Source: Rhodanobacteraceae bacterium (GTDB lineage: Bacteria; Pseudomonadota; Gammaproteobacteria; Xanthomonadales; Xanthomonadaceae). From it: a stretch of 57,505 bases of DNA. The notes below the pieces were generated by a model that was given only the letters and a program-made list of their open reading frames with translations, was not told where the DNA came from and ran no database searches. Where the stretch lies: contig JACKOX010000021.1 of assembly GCA_024233975.1 (NCBI GenBank), positions 1 through 57,505 on the forward strand, given 5' to 3'. The translations under genes and the position numbers were made by a program. This document shows, one piece after another, positions 40,863-48,630 of this stretch (the first letter of the stretch is position 1; each line of letters opens with the position of its first letter).

Positions 40863-42152
40863 ATGAAGACCAAGCTCCCCGCCCGCAAGCCTGTCGCCAT
40901 CCTCGGCGGCGTCCGCATTCCGTTCTGCCGCAACAACACGGCCTATTCGGACGTCGGCAACCTGGGCATGTCGATCCGCACGCTGGGCGCGCTGGTGGAG
41001 AAGTTCGGCCTGCATGGCGAGAAACTGGGCGAAGTCGCCATGGGCGCGGTGATCAAGCACAGCTCGGACTGGAACCTTGCCCGCGAGGCCACGCTGTCGT
41101 CCGGCCTGTCGCCGGAAACGCCGGGCATCACCCTGCAGCGCGCCTGCGGCACCAGCCTCGACAGCGTCATCACCGTCGGCAACAAGATCGCGCTGGGGCA
41201 GATCGAGGCCGGTATCGGTGGCGGCTCGGACACGACGTCCGACGTCCCCATCGTCTACGGCAAGTCGCTGCGCCGACGCATCCTGAAGATGGCCGCCGCT
41301 CGCAGCCTCGGGCAGCGGCTGGCGGCATGGAAAGGCTTCCGTCCGCGTGAGCTGAAGCCGGAATTCCCCGGCGTGGCCGAGCCGCGTACCGGCAAGTCCA
41401 TGGGCGATCACTGTGAAATGATGGCCAAGGAATGGGACATCAGCCGCGAGGATCAGGACGCGCTGGCCTATGCCAGCCACCAGCATGCCGCGGCAGCCTA
41501 TGAATCCGGCTTCTTCCGTGACCTGGTCGTACCGTTCCGTGGCCTGGACCGCGACAACATCCTGCGCGCGGACACCACGCTGGAAAAGCTGGCCACGCTG
41601 AAGCCGGCCTTCGACAAAATTTCTGGCAAGGGCACGCTGACCGCCGGCAACTCCACGCCGCTCACCGACGGTGCGTCCGCCGCGCTGCTGGCCAGCGACG
41701 ATTGGGCCCGTGCGCACGGCCACGAGCCGATGGCCTATCTGGTCGATTCACAGGTTGCCGCCGTCGATTTCGTGCACGGCGAAGGCCTGCTGATGGCGCC
41801 GGCCTGGGCGGTCGCCCAGCTGCTGGCGCGCAACGGCCTCACCCTTCAGGACTTCGACTTCTACGAAATCCACGAAGCCTTCGCCGCACAGGTGCTGTGC
41901 ACGCTGAAAGCCTGGGAGTCGGAAGACTTCTGCCGCGACAAACTCGGCCTCGATGCGCCGCTGGGTTCGATCGACCGCGACAAACTCAACGTCAACGGCA
42001 GCTCGCTGGCACTGGGCCATCCCTTCGCCGCCACCGGCGCCCGCATCGTCGCCACCGCCGCCAAGCTTCTGAAGGAGAAAGGCAAGGGCCGCGCCCTGAT
42101 CTCCATCTGCACTGCTGGTGGTATGGGCGTGACGGCGATTGTCGAACGCTGA
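40863..42152 (+). CDS. fadI: Acetyl-CoA acyltransferase (FadI-type thiolase)
   Basis: 429 residues, the length of FadI. Motifs: active-site Cys in LQRACGTSLDSVI (about 95), the HEAFAAQVL segment (His about 338), GHPFAATGARIV (about 384) and the terminal CTAGGMGVTAIVER. It cleaves 3-ketoacyl-CoA to acetyl-CoA in fatty-acid oxidation. FadJ is not next to it here. It follows the LpxL-like gene by 39 bp, possibly one transcript. No Shine-Dalgarno is obvious. A 10-bp hairpin lies 25 bp after the stop. Confidence 0.95.
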   Translation: MKTKLPARKPVAILGGVRIPFCRNNTAYSDVGNLGMSIRTLGALVEKFGLHGEKLGEVAMGAVIKHSSDWNLAREATLSSGLSPETPGITLQRACGTSLDSVITVGNKIALGQIEAGIGGGSDTTSDVPIVYGKSLRRRILKMAAARSLGQRLAAWKGFRPRELKPEFPGVAEPRTGKSMGDHCEMMAKEWDISREDQDALAYASHQHAAAAYESGFFRDLVVPFRGLDRDNILRADTTLEKLATLKPAFDKISGKGTLTAGNSTPLTDGASAALLASDDWARAHGHEPMAYLVDSQVAAVDFVHGEGLLMAPAWAVAQLLARNGLTLQDFDFYEIHEAFAAQVLCTLKAWESEDFCRDKLGLDAPLGSIDRDKLNVNGSSLALGHPFAATGARIVATAAKLLKEKGKGRALISICTAGGMGVTAIVER

Positions 42153-42176
42153 TTTCCTGAGACTTCCAGGGGTCAC

Positions 42177-42204
42177 CTGCCCATCGCCCCGGGACGATGG
42201 GCAG
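42177..42204. terminator. Hairpin between convergent fadI and VOC genes
   Basis: A perfect 10-bp stem CTGCCCATCG / CGATGGGCAG with an 8-nt loop, between converging genes. It lacks a T run on either strand, so terminator function is uncertain. Confidence 0.4.
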
Positions 42205-42220
42205 ATCAACTCCAGCCGGA

Positions 42221-42592
42221 TCAATCGGCCGCCGGCGCCTGGTACACGCTCAGGACGTGACTATCCGGATCGAGGAAGTCCGCCGTCATGCCGCCATCCG
42301 GCGCGTGCTGAAGCGGTGCCACGATCTCCACACCGCGGGCGCTCAAGGCGTCGACGATGCCTTCGATGTCGTCGCTACCGACATTGAACACGGGGATCGG
42401 GGATCGACCACGCGGCTCGTCACCACGAAAGAAGACCAGTGACATCGGCCCCAGTTCGGCCAGCAGCATCTCTTCGTCATCGTTGCCCATCCGCTGGACG
42501 GGAAGACCCAGCACGTCGCGATAGAAAGTCTCGCTCCGCGCGAGATCGGTGACGAAGAACACGATGGCGCCCAGTTTCGGATCAGAAAACAT
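42221..42592 (-). CDS. VOC family (glyoxalase/bleomycin-resistance fold) protein
   Basis: 123 residues from the ATG 42592, with GAGGAG 8 nt upstream; a GTG nine bases earlier abuts the ribosome site and is unlikely. The fold signature is clear: LGAIVFFVTDLARSETFYRDVLGLPV at the start (split here: IVFFVTDLARS, FYRDVLGLPV) and FLDPDSHVLSVYQ at the end. Such small proteins are often metal-dependent lyases, dioxygenases or binding proteins; the substrate is unknown. It lies 111 bp downstream of an ECF-like sigma factor and may be co-transcribed. Confidence 0.88.
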   Translation of the reverse strand: MFSDPKLGAIVFFVTDLARSETFYRDVLGLPVQRMGNDDEEMLLAELGPMSLVFFRGDEPRGRSPIPVFNVGSDDIEGIVDALSARGVEIVAPLQHAPDGGMTADFLDPDSHVLSVYQAPAAD

Positions 42593-42703
42593 GGACTGCA
42601 CTCCTCAAGTTTGAGTTGACCGGGAACATTCCCACTCCGTAGTTGCCGTGCCATCCCATCTTGTGAGCATGCCAGCGGGAGGCCACGCTTTGGCGAAGGC
42701 AGC

Positions 42704-43342
42704 TCAGCGTCTGGGTCGTCGCGGCGCGCCCAGGCCCAGCAGATGACCATCTGGATCGCTAACGCCCAACCGGAACTCCGTGATGCGAGCCGGCCCCCGA
42801 GCCAGCGCGGCACGGCGCAGTCCAGCGTCGTCGCCACCCTGCTTGCCCAGCCATTGCTGGAATGGCTCGCAGAACGTACGCAGCGTTGAATCGACGAGAC
42901 GCTTGCGGATGGCGACAAGGCGCTGGCGCAGCGCCGTATCCGGGAGATCCAACACGCAGCGGATCTCCTCACGATCAAGACCATGCAATGCCAGCAGCAG
43001 CACGCTGCGCTGAGATGTCGGCCAGTCGGCAAGCAAACTGATCACGGGAGCTAGCGCATCGAAATGGTCTGGCGTATCGGTCAGCTCTTGCGTCTGTGGT
43101 TGCGCGCTCGCAAAGTCAGCCTCCCGCTGCCGGGATCGGACGGCGCCACGGGCGCGGAAAGCGGCCTGCCGCTCCAGCACGGTGCGAAACCAGGGTGCAT
43201 CGCCATCCCCCTGCAGCGGCTTACGGCCAGCTTCGAAGGCAATGATCAAGGCGTCCTGGAGGAGGTCTTCGGCCTCGGACTCCCGTCGCGAAGCGCGTCG
43301 GGCAGCTTTGAGCCACTTTGCATAGGCGGCAGGGTCATTCAC
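42704..43342 (-). CDS. ECF-like sigma-70 family RNA polymerase sigma factor
   Basis: 212 residues from the GTG 43342 (GAGGG 8 nt upstream), 10 bp after the permease stop. Region 2 shows RRESEAEDLLQDALIIAFEAG (about 15-35) and region 4 shows TSQRSVLLLALHGLDREEI (about 105-123) and TALRQRLVAIRKRLVD. No anti-sigma gene adjoins. A C-terminal tail of about 45 residues includes EFRLGVSDPDGHLLGLG, a motif resembling the last strand of VOC domains, one of which is encoded downstream. It directs RNA polymerase to unknown promoters. Confidence 0.84.
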   Translation of the reverse strand: MNDPAAYAKWLKAARRASRRESEAEDLLQDALIIAFEAGRKPLQGDGDAPWFRTVLERQAAFRARGAVRSRQREADFASAQPQTQELTDTPDHFDALAPVISLLADWPTSQRSVLLLALHGLDREEIRCVLDLPDTALRQRLVAIRKRLVDSTLRTFCEPFQQWLGKQGGDDAGLRRAALARGPARITEFRLGVSDPDGHLLGLGAPRRPRR

Positions 43343-43352
43343 GGCACTACCC

Positions 43353-44570
43353 TCATTCGGCCGGCTTGCCCAGCACCACCACGGCCAAAGCCAGCAATGC
43401 GCCCAGGCTGTACCAGGCGCGGCGCGAATGGCGGCCTTCGGCCAGCCAGGCGGCGAGGCCACACTGGATGGCGTAGTAGGCAGCGAAGGCGCGGCTGGCG
43501 AAGGCGATGATGCTGAAGATGTCCACGGTCCAGGTCAGCACCAGCACCACGGCGGTGATCGCCACATAGGCCATGCGCGCGGACACGCGACCACCACTCA
43601 CCTCAGTCAGCAGGCCGCCCGAGCCGCCCATGTCGGCCACCGCTGCGGACAGCTGCGAAGCGATTGCAGCCAGCACCAGCATCGGCCCCAGCACCATGGC
43701 GACGGTGGCGACGATGTCGACGATCTCGGTTTCCGAGCCGACATCGATGCCACCCGGCGGCACCAGCGGCAGCACCAGGAAGATGAAGGCGACGTAGATC
43801 CCGGTGGACAGCAGCTGGGCACGACGCATGCTGCGCGCGCGGGTCCGGGCATCGTACTCATGGCCAAGGAAACGTGAGGTTTCGAAACCCTGCACCAGCA
43901 GCACGCAGCCCAGCAGTACGCGCATCGCCGTCCAGCCGTCGCTTTCGTCGGAAATCGGCACCGAACCCGGATCGAAGCCGCCGAATCGATGCTGCAGCAG
44001 CGCCAGCAGCAGGCCACCAATCACCGCCAGCTTGAAGCTCACGGCGATCACCTCGACCCGCTCGATGCCCTTGAAGCCGTGCAGGAAACCAAGGCCACCA
44101 AGCCCCACCACCAGCAGGCTGGTCGCCGTGCGCGCCAGGACCGGATCGACCACGCCGAAACCCTTCAGCAGGTAGGCGCCGAGCAGGTTCAGGTAGTAGG
44201 CGACGGAAACGAAATAGGCCAGGGCCAGCAGCAGCTGCGACATGCGGTCCCAGTGGGCGAAACGGTCGCTGGCCGCCTTCATCGCATGCGGGGTTCCCGG
44301 TTCCCGGTCCAGCCCGGCGATGTTGAAACGGATTGCCGAGCCAAACAGCCAGGCCAGCGCGCACAGGCCGAGCATCGCCTCCACCGCCCAGCGCCCGGCC
44401 ACATGCGCCAGCACCGGTCCGATCACCAGGAAGCCGGAACCGATAATCGACGCCAGCGGCGTGATCGCCGCGCGCCAGCCGGGCTTGGCGCGCAGCTTCG
44501 GCAGCATCAGCACCACCAGCAGCGCCAGGGTGGCGGCGATGACGAGGAGATCGATCAGACCGAACGACAT
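43353..44570 (-). CDS. APC-superfamily permease-like membrane protein
   Basis: 405 residues with about 11 hydrophobic helices. ITPLASIIGSGFLVIGPVLAH near 37-57 resembles the unwound first helix (GSG) of APC transporters, and VLLVQGFETSRFLGHEY near 220 resembles the FxGFE segment of helix 6. These fit an amino-acid-type permease of the APC fold, but the substrate is unknown and the N-terminus is unusual. It precedes the sigma factor by 10 bp in the same direction, which is an atypical pair. Confidence 0.78.
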   Translation of the reverse strand: MSFGLIDLLVIAATLALLVVLMLPKLRAKPGWRAAITPLASIIGSGFLVIGPVLAHVAGRWAVEAMLGLCALAWLFGSAIRFNIAGLDREPGTPHAMKAASDRFAHWDRMSQLLLALAYFVSVAYYLNLLGAYLLKGFGVVDPVLARTATSLLVVGLGGLGFLHGFKGIERVEVIAVSFKLAVIGGLLLALLQHRFGGFDPGSVPISDESDGWTAMRVLLGCVLLVQGFETSRFLGHEYDARTRARSMRRAQLLSTGIYVAFIFLVLPLVPPGGIDVGSETEIVDIVATVAMVLGPMLVLAAIASQLSAAVADMGGSGGLLTEVSGGRVSARMAYVAITAVVLVLTWTVDIFSIIAFASRAFAAYYAIQCGLAAWLAEGRHSRRAWYSLGALLALAVVVLGKPAE

Positions 44571-44608
44571 GCGGGCATTTCCCGAAGCGGGCTAGCGGCC
44601 ATGCCGGA

Positions 44609-45238
44609 TCATTTCGTACCCAGCTCCAGCTGCGGCTGCTGCAGCTCGATGCGGCCTTCGCCGCGGGTGATCTTCTTGAACTCGGGGCGACTGACCGACA
44701 CGTAGCGCTCGTTGCCACCGATCTCGACCTGCGGGCCTTCGGTGATGGCGCGACCGTGTTCATCCACGCGCACCACCATGGTCGCTTTCTTGCCGCTGTG
44801 GCAGATGGTCTTGATCTCGTCGATGCTGTCGGCCCAGGCCAGCAGATACTGGCTGCCCTCGAACAACTCGCCGCGGAAATCGGTGCGCAGCCCATAGGCC
44901 AGCACCGGGACGTTGAGGCGATCCACGACTTCGCTCAGCTGCCAGACCTGACGCTTGGTCAGGAACTGCGATTCGTCCACCAGCACGCAGCCGAGCTCGC
45001 CGTTGTGCTCGATGTCATGAGCCACGATGGCTTCCAGATCGTCCTCGCGGTCGAAGATGCGGCCATCGGCCTTGAGTCCGATACGCGAAGCCACCACGCC
45101 CTGGCCGTAGCGGTCATCCAGCTGCGGCGTCAGGATCAGTGTCCGCATGCCACGTTCGGCGTAGTTATAGGCAGATTGCAGCAGGTTCGTGGTTTTTCCG
45201 GCATTCATCGCCGAATAATAGAAATACAGTTTGGCCAT
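44609..45238 (-). CDS. tdk: Thymidine kinase (type II)
   Basis: 209 residues, close to the 205 of Escherichia coli. Walker A SAMNAGKTT (about 9-17), catalytic Glu in LVDESQFL (about 89) and the lasso segment GGNERYVSVSR are present. It phosphorylates thymidine in the salvage pathway. The zinc site is degenerate: the usual CxC reads C146-H-S148, and the later C-x-x-H reads S-R-P-E. At least three of the four ligands are therefore changed. The gene is alone, divergent from rep. Confidence 0.95.
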   Translation of the reverse strand: MAKLYFYYSAMNAGKTTNLLQSAYNYAERGMRTLILTPQLDDRYGQGVVASRIGLKADGRIFDREDDLEAIVAHDIEHNGELGCVLVDESQFLTKRQVWQLSEVVDRLNVPVLAYGLRTDFRGELFEGSQYLLAWADSIDEIKTICHSGKKATMVVRVDEHGRAITEGPQVEIGGNERYVSVSRPEFKKITRGEGRIELQQPQLELGTK

Positions 45239-45381
45239 CGGAGCGACGTTTCTGGGCGTTCGGGACAGCGGATTCGTCGACGGTTCGGCGCGAATCCGGG
45301 TCGTGAGTGTGGCACAGTGCGCGCCCGTCGTCGGAGCATGATTCCGGCCACCCTCGCCTCGTATCCGGATTCCACCCGTAC

Positions 45382-47361
45382 ATGCTCAACCCGCAACAAC
45401 GCGCTGCCGTCGATACCACTGAAGGACCGGTGCTGGTGCTGGCCGGCGCGGGCTCCGGCAAGACCCGCGTCATCACCGAGAAGATCGCGCACCTGATCGC
45501 TACCGGGCGGGTGGCGGCGAAACACATCGCGGCGATCACCTTCACCAACAAGGCGGCGAAGGAAATGCGCGAGCGCGTGGCGAAGCGCATCAAGGGCGAC
45601 GCCGCCGAAGGCCTGACGGTCTGCACCTTCCACTCGATGGGCCTGAAGATCCTGCAGATCGAGCACGAGGCGGCCGGCCTGCGTCGCGGCTTTTCCGTGT
45701 TCGACGCCGACGACAGCGCCGCCCAGATCCGCGACCTGCTGCCAAAAGGCGCGGACCGCGACACGCTGGAATCGGTGAAGGCGCTGATCTCCCGCGCCAA
45801 GAACGAAGGCCTCGATCCCGAAGGCGCAGCGGCCGCCGCACAAAGCCCGCGCGAACGCGAGGCCGCCGACATCTACGGCCACTACCAGCGGAGGCTGTCC
45901 GCTTTCAATGCCGTGGATTTCGACGACCTGATCCGCCTGCCGCTGAAGCTGCTGGAGGAAAACGCCGACCTCGCCGGTGGCTGGCGCGAGCGACTGCGCT
46001 ACCTGCTGGTCGACGAATACCAGGACACCAACGGCGCCCAGTACCGCCTGCTGAAGGCGCTGGCCGGGCCGAAGGCCAACTTCACCTGCGTGGGCGACGA
46101 CGACCAGTCGATCTACGCCTGGCGCGGCGCCGATCCGGAAAACATCATGCGCCTGGGTCGCGATTTCCCCCAGCTCAGGGTCATCACGCTGGAGCAGAAC
46201 TACCGCTGCGCGCGGCGCATCCTGCGCGCGGCCAACGCGGTGATCGCCAACAACCCGCACGAGCATCCCAAGCAGCTGTGGAGCGAGCACGACGACGGCC
46301 CGCCGATCCGCGTGGTCGAATGCGACAACAACGAGCAGGAAGCCGAGCGCGTCGCTGCCGAAATCGCCTTCCAGCAGGAGCGCGACAAGCGCCCATGGCA
46401 CGACTTCGCCATCCTGTTCCGCGGCAACCACCAGTCCAAGCCGCTGGAAAAGGCGCTGCAGATGCTGCGCGTGCCCTACCACCTGTCCGGCGGCACGGCG
46501 TTCCTCGATCGCGGCGAGGTCAAGGACGCGATGGCCTGGCTGCGACTGATCGCCAATCCCGATGATGACGCCGCCTTCCTGCGCGCGGTCGGCGCGCCCA
46601 AACGCGAGATCGGGCAGACCACGCTGGCCAAGTTGAGCGAACTCGCTGGACAGCTGCATCTGAGCCTCGGTCGTGCCGCCGAGCGCACCGATGTGGTCAG
46701 TCGTCTCGCTTCTCGACCGGGCGCGGCACTCGACGGTTTCACCCGGCTGGTTCATGAGCTGCGTTCTCAGGCCGGGCGTTTAACCGCCGCCGATCTGTAT
46801 CGGCAGGTGATCGAACATTCCGGCCTGCTGCCGGCACTGCGTGCCGAACACGGCGAAGGCCCGGCCTACCAGCGTCGTCGCGAGAACCTGGAAGAACTGG
46901 CCAACTGGCTGGACGGGGAACGCGCCAGCCCGGGCGATCTGGTCGCCCAGCTGAGCCTGTTGAGCCATTCGGATCGCGACAATCCCGGCAACACGGTGCG
47001 GCTGATGAGCCTGCACGCAGCCAAGGGCCTGGAATTCCACGCCGTGTTCATGATCGGCGCAGAGGACGGCCTGCTGCCGCACCAGGCCAGCCTCGACGAA
47101 GGCCGGCTGGAGGAGGAACGCCGGCTGATGTACGTCGGCATGACCCGCGCCAAGCGCCTGCTGCAGATCAGCCACAGCCGCCGTGCACGCCGCTACGGCG
47201 AACTGGTGAAGCTGGAGCCCAGCCGCTTTCTCGCCGAGCTGCCGGATGCCGAAGTGCATCGCATTGGCGACAACAGCGAGCAGGACCAGTCGGAGAAGCA
47301 GGTTCGTGCCGAGACCCACATGGCGCGCATCGCCGCCCTGCTGGGTGGCGACGCCGGCTGA
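45382..47361 (+). CDS. rep: ATP-dependent DNA helicase Rep
   Basis: 659 residues from the ATG 45382 (an upstream ATG at 45307 adds unconserved residues). UvrD/Rep superfamily 1 motifs are in order: LAGAGSGKTRVITEKI (Walker A, about 20), ITFTNKAAKEMRERV, VDEYQDTNGAQYRLL (Walker B, about 212), VGDDDQSIYAWRGAD, QNYRC, and MSLHAAKGLEFHAVF (motif V). It unwinds DNA 3'-5' and clears replication blocks. There is no strong Shine-Dalgarno. Divergent from tdk and followed by the e(P4)-like lipoprotein gene. Confidence 0.95.
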   Translation: MLNPQQRAAVDTTEGPVLVLAGAGSGKTRVITEKIAHLIATGRVAAKHIAAITFTNKAAKEMRERVAKRIKGDAAEGLTVCTFHSMGLKILQIEHEAAGLRRGFSVFDADDSAAQIRDLLPKGADRDTLESVKALISRAKNEGLDPEGAAAAAQSPREREAADIYGHYQRRLSAFNAVDFDDLIRLPLKLLEENADLAGGWRERLRYLLVDEYQDTNGAQYRLLKALAGPKANFTCVGDDDQSIYAWRGADPENIMRLGRDFPQLRVITLEQNYRCARRILRAANAVIANNPHEHPKQLWSEHDDGPPIRVVECDNNEQEAERVAAEIAFQQERDKRPWHDFAILFRGNHQSKPLEKALQMLRVPYHLSGGTAFLDRGEVKDAMAWLRLIANPDDDAAFLRAVGAPKREIGQTTLAKLSELAGQLHLSLGRAAERTDVVSRLASRPGAALDGFTRLVHELRSQAGRLTAADLYRQVIEHSGLLPALRAEHGEGPAYQRRRENLEELANWLDGERASPGDLVAQLSLLSHSDRDNPGNTVRLMSLHAAKGLEFHAVFMIGAEDGLLPHQASLDEGRLEEERRLMYVGMTRAKRLLQISHSRRARRYGELVKLEPSRFLAELPDAEVHRIGDNSEQDQSEKQVRAETHMARIAALLGGDAG

Positions 47362-47437
47362 CGACCCTGGGCAGGCAACAACCGGGCGGTCATCCACAGC
47401 GGTTACACTGCGGCGACCTCAAGAAACGGAAGCCGAC

Positions 47438-48343
47438 ATGTCCCCTATTCGCTGCGTGCGACCCGCCGCCATCGGTCTCGCCTGCGCCCTGCTCGCCGCC
47501 TGCCATGGCGGTCATGCCGTTCGCGAAGCCCCTGCTCCGATTGCCGACAGCACACCGGCAAGCACACAGCCGGCACCGAACGACACGTTCAACGCCGTAG
47601 CCTGGATGCAGACCAGCGCCGAATACGCGGCGCTGACCACGCAGGCCTACCGCAACGTCTGCGAAATGCTGCCGACCGCCATCGCCGACCCGTCCTGGAC
47701 CGCGCTGATCGACGGCGAGCAGGGCGGTGGCTTCGAGTCGCTGCCGCCAGCGATCATTTCGGACATCGACGAAACCCTGCTCGACAACTCGGCCTATGCC
47801 GCGCGCCGCATCGCCAGCGGCGGCCCCTTCGACCCGGTGGCCTGGAAGGCCTGGATCAACGAGGCCGACGCCAAGCCCATGCCGGGCGTGCAGATCCTGC
47901 TCGACTGTCTGGCCGAACATGGCGTGACACTGGTCTACATCAGCAACCGCAAGCACGACGGCGAGCGCGCCGCCACCGTCGAGAACCTGCGCAAGGATGG
48001 TTTTCCGCTGCCGGCCGACAACGACGATCTCGTCCTGTTGCGCGGTGATCCGCGTGGAATCAACGACGATCTCAACGACAAGAGCGCCCGCCGGCGCTGG
48101 GCGGCCAACCGCTATCGTGTCGTCGCCCTGCTCGGCGACAACCTCGGCGACTTCATGGATGGCGTCGCCACCAGCATTTCCAAGCGCGCGGCCCTGGCCG
48201 ACGCCCACGCCGACTGGTGGGGCGCACGCTGGTTCGCCTTCCCGAATCCGTCCTACGGCTCCTGGGAGAAGGCGCTGGCCTTCGACTGTGGCGAAAATCG
48301 CACACCCGAGCAGTGCCGCCACAGCCAACTTCGCAGCAAATAG
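47438..48343 (+). CDS. Acid phosphatase, lipoprotein e(P4) family
   Basis: 301 residues from the ATG 47438 (CGGAAG 6 nt upstream). A lipoprotein signal ends in LLAACHGG (Cys about 22), then a Pro/Ala linker. The HAD phosphatase motifs are the nucleophile pair ISDIDETLLDN (about 109-117), VYISNRK (motif II) and LLGDNLGDF (motif III). This is the DDDD/class C acid-phosphatase family that includes Haemophilus e(P4), an outer-membrane 5'-nucleotidase used for cofactor salvage. The gene follows rep by 76 bp. The AT-rich stretch and candidate sRNA lie just after it. Confidence 0.92.
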   Translation: MSPIRCVRPAAIGLACALLAACHGGHAVREAPAPIADSTPASTQPAPNDTFNAVAWMQTSAEYAALTTQAYRNVCEMLPTAIADPSWTALIDGEQGGGFESLPPAIISDIDETLLDNSAYAARRIASGGPFDPVAWKAWINEADAKPMPGVQILLDCLAEHGVTLVYISNRKHDGERAATVENLRKDGFPLPADNDDLVLLRGDPRGINDDLNDKSARRRWAANRYRVVALLGDNLGDFMDGVATSISKRAALADAHADWWGARWFAFPNPSYGSWEKALAFDCGENRTPEQCRHSQLRSK

Positions 48344-48351
48344 ACATATAA

Positions 48352-48375
48352 ATCAGATATTTATCTGATAAATAT
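48352..48375. repeat. Two overlapping AT-rich palindromes
   Basis: ATCAGATA-TT-TATCTGAT (48352-48369) overlaps ATATTTAT-CTG-ATAAATAT (48357-48375). Both are perfect and cannot form as hairpins at once. They lie just downstream of the phosphatase stop and upstream of a putative promoter, so they may be protein-binding sites or alternative hairpins. Confidence 0.5.
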
Positions 48376-48382
48376 TGAAGTG

Positions 48383-48412
48383 TTGCATGAATAGTTGTCG
48401 CTAAGTTACTAT
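48383..48412 (+). promoter_or_regulatory. Promoter candidate for the intergenic transcript
   Basis: TTGCAT, an 18-bp spacer and TACTAT (4 of 6 to the -10). Predicted +1 near 48419. Confidence 0.35.
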
Positions 48413-48418
48413 CGGTAG

Positions 48419-48517
48419 CAACCGGACACCGTGTCGGTTACTGGAACAGGCGCAACAACAACGACAATATCGCTCCAAGGATGGAGCCGGGAACGGGAGG
48501 CCTCGCCTCCCGTTTTT
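48419..48517 (+). ncRNA. Candidate ~100-nt sRNA with CsrA/RsmA-type sites
   Basis: No ORF is seen. From a predicted +1 near 48419 the RNA would have a 5' hairpin (48420-48439, AACCGGACA-CCG-TGTCGGTT with one bulged G), a central unstructured CAACAACAACGACAA segment, a hairpin GCTCC-AAGGAT-GGAGC (48472-48487) and a terminator. The second hairpin shows CAAGGATG in and beside its hexaloop, matching the CsrA/RsmA recognition core (ARGGAUG). Further GGA triplets occur at 48424, 48443, 48483 and 48490. This looks like an RsmY/RsmZ-type protein-sequestering RNA. The alternative is a structured 3' UTR of the phosphatase gene. Confidence 0.4.
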
Positions 48518-48519
48518 CG
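48492..48519 (+). terminator. Rho-independent terminator
   Basis: A perfect 10-bp stem AACGGGAGGC / GCCTCCCGTT around CTC, followed by TTTCG. It is about 150 bp after the phosphatase stop, which is far for that gene alone and fits a separate small transcript. Confidence 0.85.
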
Positions 48520-48630
48520 TTTCCGGCCCCGGCGCGCGGTCTCGTCCGCTTGTAAGCCACCCAGCGCCCACCTAAAGTGTGCTCCCCGTAGCGTTTTACC
48601 GTCCAAATCCACCGACACCGGAGCACCACC

